This document shows positions 59,625 to 64,000 of a DNA stretch of 64,000 nt, one piece after another (within the stretch, counting starts at the first letter, position 1; each line of letters starts with the position of its first letter). The translations under genes and the position numbers were made by a program. Source of the stretch: Isoetes taiwanensis (taxonomy: Eukaryota; Streptophyta; Lycopodiopsida; Isoetales; Isoetaceae). The stretch lies in the NCBI GenBank assembly GCA_021234155.1, contig JAJEKV010000075.1, positions 3,817,720-3,881,719 on the forward strand. Direction: 5' to 3'. The notes under the pieces were generated by a model. It was not told the DNA's origin, ran no database searches, and saw only the letters and a list, made by a program, of their open reading frames with translations.

Positions 59625-60411
59625 TCTATATACTGAATTTTATGTCAATCAATCTTAAGAAGTCCTAGAGCTCTATATATATATATATATCACATTTTCA
59701 GCGTCATATTGGAAGGATTGCATGGTTCAGTTTGGCAACTTTGGAGGCACGGTTTTGGTCTTCACTTGGGGGGAAAAAACAAAATAATCCATTCGAGAAA
59801 TATTGGGAGAAACAACTTAAATATTTAGCTTACAAATTATTAACATGTTTTAGATAGGATAGTTGTGGAAGTTTTATTGCAATTCTAGCTCTACCAAAAT
59901 GCAAATCACATGGCTTAGAACTTGGAGTGCAAGAATGAGTGGAAAAGTAACATCTTCTCTTTACGAAATTATATGTTTCAACCTATTGTATTAACTGTAT
60001 AACACTTCACATCGCATAGCCTTAATACTCAACTTTCAATAACATGCCCTCCAAAAACAAGAATTATTGTGCTATATAACTACACTCATCCATATCCAAC
60101 TATGAAACAATTCACATTGCATGGCCTTATTGTAGGACCCTTCAAAGCAAAAGTTATTATCCTATATAACTACACTCATCCATTTCCAACAATGCCTAAC
60201 ATCACATTGTTAGACACGTGCTCAACTATGGCAATTGGATAATGATCTATTATACTCTATGTCCACTCACTTATAATAAAAATGACAAACATCTTTCTAT
60301 ACCACAACATTTAAGTCCGCCCCACTTCAAGAACAACCTCCATCCCTAAACAAAAAGAACAACCAACATCAATTATTGCTAAAGCCCGGCAACGCCGGGC
60401 ACCATTACTAG
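59625..60411 (+). mobile_element. Non-autonomous Helitron
   Basis: The 3' end is clear: hairpin GCCCGGCAACGCCGGGC (60384-60400), seven bases, then CTAG at 60408-60411 followed by T. This is the standard plant Helitron terminus. The 5' end is a guess: A|TCTATATACTGAATTTT at 59625; TCTATATATAT near 59672 is an alternative. No Rep or helicase frame. Confidence 0.7.
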
Positions 60412-60690
60412 TAGGAGTTAATACTTGAATTAAACCATACTTCTGTTTGATTAATATATTTTGAGAAGAAAATCTCAAAGATTCTATGCTATGCGCCCTT
60501 GTTTGGAATATCAATTATGTCAATTATCTAGATGTATGTCAATTATCCAGAGATTATGTCAATGACCTTTGTATATTGAGTCCGTTATGAGTATGTACGA
60601 GTCAGAATGCAGTTTATGAATTAAGATTCAATGGAAACAGAATGCCAAGATGGGCTTTATAACCATTGCAGAATTAAAATGTACCAGTAT

Positions 60691-62117
60691 GTTTTCTGAA
60701 GTAACTCTCATTCTCGGCACTTTAGTGGACCATGTGACTGGTTCTATAATTGGCCAGCATTGCCACAAGCATATATGATGTAAAAAATGATTGATATTGA
60801 TGAATGGGTATACAAACACCTCCAGAGACAGTAAACATACAAAACGTACATATACAACTTGGCATTTCAAGTGAAGAATAAGAGCTTTTTGCAGAATTTC
60901 ACTCATTTTTTTTAAATCCTTTCTCCACTGCTGAGATATAACATTAGAGAGAGACCAGCCTATACCTTGATAACATATCTTCTAAGCAAGGCAACGCAAG
61001 AAAATTTAAAGTCAAAAACTATGATTGAAATATCTATTCATCTCCATCTACATGGTCATTCAATCCATGTCCTCCAAATTCAGCATGCCGTCCATGTCCA
61101 CAAAGATCCCTCCACGCCCTCCACGTTCCTGTGATACACATGAGCAATCTTTGGTTGAATCATGTCTATTAGTAGTTCTGCAATCATTAGAACAGAAGAC
61201 ATCCGCCCTATAACTATGACAGTCTGGTGCACCTTATGCATTTATTGTTATTTCTATTCTTCCTATTTTTGCATGCAAAAAGGGTCAAGAAAATAAATCA
61301 TGAATAAAAAATGGGGACAAACATTTTTCATATATTCTTTCTCTAAAACATAAGCACATAATGCATTACTATGCACATCTGTTCAAAACACTTGTGGAAG
61401 GAAGAAAGACACTCATTGTGAGTCTATTGAGGCTAGAAGCTCACTCATCCTCCTCAATACTTTTCAGTTTTTTATACCCAAATGCTTGAGGCCTGCATTC
61501 ATTTTATTTTATTTTTTTTGAATATCTTTCAATGCTACACTAGGTCAGGCAACTAAAGGATGTCTTCTTTGTAACGTAGTATGCCAGTATCTCAAAGGAA
61601 TGCATCAGAAAAATTTACTATTTTGTTACTGCAATTTCGTAAATTGTTTAACATTGTTTTGCAACAATAGTTATTGTCATTCTTTAACAAATGAGATCTG
61701 AATACTTCTCCTTTTCTGAAACAAAGGGATGGAAAAGTACAAGAGAGAGAATGCATTAACGACCTAGGCAACCAGCCAAAACACATCGAATATAGTTAAC
61801 CACTTAACTGAATTTCTGGTCAGCAAACAACTTACAATAATTTAATAGGTTGTTCAATAAATTCAATATGATGTTCAATCTTGAAGCCTACGATTTGTAG
61901 CTTCATCGTGTAGAACGTTTTTCTATGCTACGCTTCCTGGCAGATAGCAGGATCAAAGACCTGGGTACCAATATAGTTGAAGCTACCAAATCTTTTAATG
62001 ATATTATGAGAGAAGGTTTTAGGAAAGAACTGCAAAGGAGGCAATGCAATGCAGGAATGCATTATGAAGAGCAATGAAAGCAATGAATTAAAACTTTGGA
62101 AAAAAATTTACATGTTT
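60691..62117. other. No gene recognised
   Basis: AT-rich. One minus phrase at about 61090-61130, ERGGRGGIFVDMDGML, might be a second exon of the Arg/Gly-rich start at 62205. Confidence 0.3.
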
Positions 62118-62205
62118 ATCCATATTTGTTGAGCTACGATTCCGTCCATCACGACCTCCACGCCCACGAATTCGACCGCGCCCTCTAGCTCCTCGATCCA
62201 TTTCT
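62118..62205 (-). CDS. Possible first exon with Arg/Gly-rich N-terminus
   Basis: ATG reads MDRGARGRGRIRGRGGRDGR, then NRSSTNM before a stretch without further support. RG-rich starts are common in RNA-binding proteins and in some transposon proteins. No downstream domain was found. Confidence 0.3.
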
Positions 62206-62269
62206 GCTCGTCAGCCAGTCTTAACTGGCGTTATTGTGAGCTGGTCGCGGTCACAATAATTTTTACCAT

Positions 62270-62480
62270 TTCGTAGTATAGGTTAACAGTACAGTTAAAA
62301 TTATGTTAATAGCTTGTTAACTACGATGTCGAATGTGAAGAAGATTTGGTTAAAGTTTTTGGCTAAAAAAAACTAACCACGACTAACTAAATTATATAAT
62401 ATTATGTTAACTTAACTTATGGTGTGACGAACATTGTAGTTAAAAATGCTAACCTAACCTAACTTAACGGCGAGTCTAAA
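62270..62480. repeat. Cluster of GTTAA/TTAAC words
   Basis: At least a dozen gttaa, ttaac or ctaac words, ending ctaacctaacctaacttaac (about 62451). Too degenerate to be a telomere tract; could be a transposon subterminal region. Confidence 0.5.
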
Positions 62481-62800
62481 TAGACCTTTACTCGGGGCTC
62501 AGTATTTTGGCGGAAATAACTATCGGCGAATGGAGTATCTAATTTTTGTAAGATCTCTGCAGCGCCGCAGAGAGAAGAGCCCAAAACAACCTGTGTATAC
62601 AACTAATGTATCTGCAAATAAATTACTTAAAGAAGCCACCTAGAAACGTTGATCGGTAAGGAACCATCGAAGAGCATGCATCCACCTATAATACAATTGC
62701 CTCAAGAAATGATATGCCGAGCAGCAACAACAATGGCAAATAGGAGCTGGAATCGTCTGTTACGAGGACAAATCAGCAGGCTTTGTCTTCTAGGCGATAC

Positions 62801-62935
62801 TTTTAAATTTGGGATTTCAAATTTTGAATTTGGGCAGGGTCCTTGAATTTCGGTGGAGATTTTAAAATTTAAAGGATTTTAAATTTGGGCCGATGGAGGG
62901 GTTTCAAATTTGGGCGGGCATCTTTAAATTTACAT
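62801..62935. repeat. Repeats of aaatttggg words
   Basis: tttaaatttggg, tttgaatttggg and ttcaaatttggg recur about six times. Confidence 0.7.
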
Positions 62936-63189
62936 CTACCTTACAGGTCTGCCAAATGTGCCATAGCTTCCACAGGCTCTGCCATACCCATCCCACCCTC
63001 CATTCCAGCTCTGCGGCCTCCATGTACTTATCCACGTAGTGGTGCTCGCTTGACCACCACTTGTCCAAGTCTGCATTCGACCTTGAAACCAGAACCAAAA
63101 TTATGTTGGCAAAACTTGGTGCCTTTGGCAGGCCAAGTCTACACTCATGTTCCAGCTCGTATATGGAATACAAGACCTTGTTACTGAAA

Positions 63190-64000
63190 TTAATATCTGT
63201 TGCCCACGGTGAGATAACAGTTGTCTGATTGCACGGCATGCAAAAAATAAGGAAACTGAAAGTATCTAGCGATCATATCCAGATACGTCTTATACCACTG
63301 CTCAATGTCAGCTTTTTCATAAAATAGGATGGGGTCTTCGATCATATTCAGAGCAAATAGTGCCACAGGCCCATCCGCTAGTTCCAGACCACCGAACCCC
63401 TTGTGACCCAAGGTTACCAAGAAGGGAGGGGAGCTATCGTCTATCTTAAATGGCACCACCCCGAATCCAAGGTTCCGCTTCAGAAGTGATATAGCACATT
63501 CAGGAAAGGGGGCAGTTTTGACGCTACGTTTAAGCTTGGTGTTGATGTAGGATTGGCACAGCCAGTTCAACTCCTTCATGTCATCCTCATCAAGCACCAC
63601 CTTCTCCTTATAGTAATCAAAATCATGGCATGCATTAGATGCAACATTGTAGAATTCTGTGATGCCTTCTTCTAATGCACGCCGTCTCTTTAGGACTGTG
63701 GCATAATCCTTTGCGTCCTGCATTTTTGAACTCCTAGTCTTCCTTAGCAGGATTGTCCCATCCAGGATTTTGCCCTGTAGGTCAAGCGCTTCTTTGCCCG
63801 TGAGGTCCTGTATCCTTTTCATGAACTGCTTGTCGAACAACTTTGGGTCCGGCCTTGTTGGCAATTCTCCATTATTGTCCTTAAGCTTGTCTCTTGTCCA
63901 GAGAACCCAGATCTCAGTCCATTTTACCCCAACTGCCCCCACTGCTGAGAATGAGGTCATATTGGTCAGATAGAGATTCCCTGCCCTTTCTTGGTGTTCT
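63190..64000 (-). CDS. Unrecognised protein, C-terminal part (runs off window edge)
   Basis: Open for about 269 codons with no stop to the window edge, so the start lies beyond 64000. Met at 63960 is internal. Upstream residues read GNLYLTN before MTSFSAVGAVGVKWTEI. There are charged segments (KLKDNNGELPTRPDPKLFDK; VLKRRRALEEG; VVLDEDDMKELN) and a hydrophobic end, ARYFQFPYFLHAV. No signal peptide can be judged. Codon-like composition and length argue for a real exon. I do not recognise the family. Confidence 0.5.
   Translation of the reverse strand, partial: EHQERAGNLYLTNMTSFSAVGAVGVKWTEIWVLWTRDKLKDNNGELPTRPDPKLFDKQFMKRIQDLTGKEALDLQGKILDGTILLRKTRSSKMQDAKDYATVLKRRRALEEGITEFYNVASNACHDFDYYKEKVVLDEDDMKELNWLCQSYINTKLKRSVKTAPFPECAISLLKRNLGFGVVPFKIDDSSPPFLVTLGHKGFGGLELADGPVALFALNMIEDPILFYEKADIEQWYKTYLDMIARYFQFPYFLHAVQSDNCYLTVGNRY

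Noticed and set aside
62440-62470. ctaacctaacctaac as an interstitial telomere
   Set aside because: Too short and mixed with other TTAAC words; plant telomere repeats are TTTAGGG.

Overview
The window reads as nuclear DNA of a streptophyte (green-plant lineage). Genes are intron-containing, spacers are AT-rich, and plant-type gene pieces are present: an ORP3/4-type oxysterol-binding protein with five spliceable exons, an LHT-type amino-acid transporter fragment, PPR repeats, a trihelix-like domain, plant-type Ty3/gypsy gag and integrase, and a Helitron 3' end. The species cannot be named from the sequence. Most of the window is transposable elements (TEs), many nested in each other. The only host gene that looks complete is the ORP gene at 36837-38300 (minus).

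1-10.5 kb: a transposase gene (minus) is split by a solo LTR (397-1979). Next is a two-exon gene of unknown family (3428-3766 and 8207-9703). Its intron holds a broken amino-acid transporter fragment and a SINE-like insertion, and its 3' end is cut by a second SINE-like insertion.

10.5-28.2 kb: a composite unit of about 7.38 kb is repeated 2.4 times in tandem. It contains a gypsy gag and integrase lacking protease and RT, a LINE RT scrap, an intron-bearing reverse transcriptase with a YMDD box, and a deleted copy of the sequence that surrounds the 3.4-8 kb gene. The 3.4-9.7 kb gene and this RT may be the two ends of one Penelope-like element that was later interrupted.

28-43 kb: SINE-like copies, a dispersed repeat duplicated in tandem, a LINE with a 14-bp target duplication, a hAT-like element with an 8-bp duplication, a GGGT-ended MITE, the ORP gene, an array of about 450-bp repeats, a cluster of CG-rich palindromes, and Harbinger-like and PPR scraps.

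43.07-51.17 kb: one complete-looking 8.1-kb DNA transposon with perfect 22-bp terminal inverted repeats, a 4-bp target duplication inside a PPR reading frame, and arrays of TGTACAT near both ends. It carries a transposase of the same family as the 1-2.7 kb gene, plus convergent Ulp1-like and FCP1/NIF phosphatase-like fragments.

51-64 kb: tandem repeats, a trihelix-like gene interrupted by a foldback element that is itself interrupted by another repeat, an RCC1-like scrap, a Helitron, and an unrecognised open frame running off the right edge. A small hairpin found four times, whose outer stem changes sequence but keeps pairing, is the most unusual non-coding signal. Many differences between the tandem copies sit at CG and CHG sites, so some frame breaks may be sequencing artefacts.
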